A stretch of DNA of 64,000 nucleotides from Hydractinia symbiolongicarpus. Its lineage: Eukaryota > Cnidaria > Hydrozoa > Anthoathecata > Hydractiniidae. Below the pieces are notes generated by a model that was given only the letters and a program-made list of their open reading frames with translations, did no database searches and was not told the origin of the DNA. The stretch covers positions 17,750,001 through 17,814,000 of the forward strand of contig NC_079880.1 in the NCBI RefSeq assembly GCF_029227915.1. Reading direction: 5' to 3'. This document shows, in pieces, positions 62,030 to 64,000 of this stretch; within the stretch, counting starts at the first letter, position 1, and the number at the start of each line of letters is the position of its first letter. The translations under genes were made by a program, and so were the position numbers.

Positions 62030-62837
62030 CATAGTCATAAGAAATAGAGATAGTCTGGTAATTCCGGGCCGTCCATGTGTTCCTATTGTTCACAAGCAGA
62101 TATGTTTCTTAAATCGGGGTGGCCGGTTTAAGACTGCACGGAATTATCAATAATGGCTGCCCTTGGGGAGGATTTCTTTGGTGAAGATGATTTTGATGCA
62201 ATCTTGGCTGTTATTGATGAAGATTTATTAGAGAAAAATTGTGATTTAACTAAAGAATTATCCAAAATTGTTGAAAAAATAGTTGACGACCCTTCTGAAA
62301 GCTGTTTTTCCTGTGATATATGCTCCAAAACATGCAAAACACAACGGGAATCACAAGACACCGAAATGCGAAACATCGTCAACCACAAAACCAGTTAAAT
62401 GACAACAACATCACTACTAAAAGAGAACTACTTTGTTCATCACTAACATACTGCCTGGCAGTGAGCGGGATTCGATCCGCGGTCCCCATAACAGGGAGCC
62501 GCAGACGAACCAACTACACTACGTGCGGCAATATGTTAGTGATGAACTCAGATAATTTATCCGGATGGTGTGTATACATAGGTGAATATTTATCATAGCA
62601 CATCCGTATTTCATTCTCAACAGAGAATGCTTCACCCAATAAGACCTCTGATCATGACGGGCGAGTATAATGCGTGTAAGTCATATTGAAAGAAAACTAC
62701 TTTGTTCATCTTAACTGTGCCATTCTTCAACACGAGCGTGCAGTCAAAGCACTGGGTACGAGGTATATTCTACTAACAAAAACATAAACAATAGAGCTGC
62801 GCGATTCACCAGACTATCTCTTTTTCTTATGACTATG
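62030..62837. mobile_element. 808-bp inverted-repeat transposon, copy in unit 2
   Basis: Same ends, AGTTTAC flanks, acidic ORF (62153-62398), frameshifted finger and tRNA-like hairpin (62456-62529, minus) as at 55284-56091. It was copied by the tandem duplication rather than by independent transposition, since the flanks are also shared. Confidence 0.75.
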
Positions 62838-63010
62838 AGTTTACAAAGCTTTAGCGTGCTAAACAGTAAATGTAATTGTGTACTTTCATTATCTTCCCTT
62901 TTTAATAATGAGTTAGGAAAATTGGGAAAATGTAACAGAAAGTAACAATTTAAAAAGATGTGGATGAGAAATGATTTTTAGGAAAGATGGGTTGCACTGT
63001 TATTTATATA

Positions 63011-63055
63011 CCCCCCCCCCCCCCCCCCCAAAAAAAAAAAAAAAAAAAAAAAAAA
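63011..63055. repeat. C19-A26 double homopolymer
   Basis: Unit 2 counterpart of 56265-56307, with one more base in each run. Confidence 0.95.
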
Positions 63056-63272
63056 CAGTTGATTTTTGTGTTTGTCAGAAAGATGTAAGAATTTATGAAA
63101 TAATAACTTTTATGAAATTAATGCTAGCTCCATCTCTATTCAACGCCAACCAATTTTTGTTTTTTTATGAGCTATTATAAAAAGCCGTTCTTGATTTTTA
63201 CGTAAATAAAATGCGTTGCGCTATTGTTTACATTTCGTTAAATTTCATTGGTTAAAAAGCTCGAGAGAACAG

Positions 63273-64000
63273 ATGACAGATAATTTATCTCCTCTTATTA
63301 TTACTGCGACATGCCCAAAATAATTAGTTTTTCGGCCGCGCTAAATTAGAAAAATACGGTACATTTTAAGTAGTTACGGTAAGCTATCGAAGTTTAATCG
63401 GTAGTTCTTTCCCACAAGCTTGTAATTAAAACAGATTTTACGTTCGCAGAATATAGTTTTTTACTGACATTGGTTTAGGGAGAGATCAAGCACGAACTGA
63501 CGAATGCGTTCACTTCATCGTAAGTTTTTCCCTCATTTTAGTTTTAAAAATTTGGAGCTTTTTACTGAGGTAGTAACAGTCAGTATTAAAATGCTTAGGT
63601 ATGGCAAACTAATCGACTTGGTTGACCAAATGTTTTCTCCTTTAACTTCTTCGAAAACGACCGATCCATCGAGATCAGAATACACATTATTTTGTTATTG
63701 GAGAACTCCTGTTGTGGCGGTGCCAGAAGACGATGTTGACGAGTTTGAGTTTCCATAAAGACCTCCATTAACAAATCATGCTTTATAATGACTTATTATT
63801 TACTCTGCAGTTAAAAAAACTTTCGTCACACAACAAATTAGAGTCAGCGATGCGTTATTTTATTTTTAGTACTATTTTTAAATTGCGTAGATGTTTAACC
63901 AGGATAGAAATTCAAAGGAGAAAAAAAATTCATCCGTAAAACTAAAAATTTGAACGGTATATTTATTTCAATCGTAATGACAAACTCCTGTCCTGATTTT
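63273..64000 (+). repeat. Tandem array unit 3, runs off the window
   Basis: It starts with the same ATGACAGATAATTTATC and continues through the lipin exon copies into the 3' flank (GTTAAAAAAACTTTCGTCAC, without the 2.9-kb insertion) to the window edge. The array may continue beyond. Confidence 0.95.
63479..63758 (+). other. Duplicate lipin terminal exons 18''-19'' (copy 3)
   Basis: 63479-63519 and 63599-63758 have intact acceptor, donor and stop. The protein sequence is identical to copy 2. It has the same potential use as an alternative 3' end of the lipin transcript as copy 2. Confidence 0.85.

Larger units (their letters stand above)
56525..63272 (+). repeat. Tandem array unit 2 (6748 bp, interrupted by an insertion)
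   Basis: Identical in order to unit 1 except for an extra 2.9 kb after 57068. Its lipin exon copies and flanks match unit 3 better than unit 1 (Ser for Pro and Val for Met at the same two codons). Confidence 0.97.

Overview
The window is nuclear DNA from a multicellular animal. It is strongly AT-rich, genes are split by canonical GT-AG introns, and more than half of the recognisable content is transposon-derived. No bacterial features were seen: no operons, IS elements or CRISPR arrays. The gene set and repeat style fit an invertebrate, and a cnidarian such as a hydrozoan is my best guess. That taxonomic guess is an inference, not something the sequence proves.

Four host genes were found. 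(1) A Golgi galactose 3-O-sulfotransferase lies on + at 9360-13662 in two exons. (2) A GTSF1/Asterix-type piRNA-pathway protein lies on - at 17866-15139 in six exons. It has two perfect CHHC zinc fingers and a C-terminal tail with three GRG motifs. (3) A small cysteine-tipped, probably N-acylated protein lies on - at 20081-19734. (4) A complete lipin-type phosphatidate phosphatase lies on + at 40763-53179. I could assemble its 19 coding exons by hand with every splice phase matching, giving 789 residues with the DIDGT catalytic motif.

Mobile elements fill most of the rest. There is an almost full-length RTE-like non-LTR retrotransposon (about 25800-29243, +) broken by two adjacent stop codons, and a 5'-truncated sister copy (21639-23161, -). 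A 4.19-kb Tc1/mariner-type element (33525-37717) with clear TIRs and TA target duplications carries a DD34E transposase on one strand and a spliced BEN-domain gene on the other. A pogo/Tigger fossil sits in a lipin intron. Several MITEs are present. A family of short Helitron-like elements carries a TCTG microsatellite and a hairpin-CTAG 3' end. Several SINE or tRNA-like segments were also seen.

From 52694 to the right edge the window is a tandem array of a 3831-bp unit that starts inside the last long lipin intron. Each unit therefore carries another copy of the last two lipin exons with intact splice sites and stop. The second unit is interrupted by a 2.9-kb insertion, and the third runs off the end. 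Each unit also carries an 808-bp inverted-repeat element with a small acidic ORF, a frameshifted C2H2 finger and an inserted tRNA-like hairpin.

The most rewarding places to look again are the triplicated lipin terminal exons, the BEN-domain passenger in the Tc1 element, the GTSF1 gene with its GRG tail and Helitron-filled intron, and the microsatellite-bearing mini-Helitrons.
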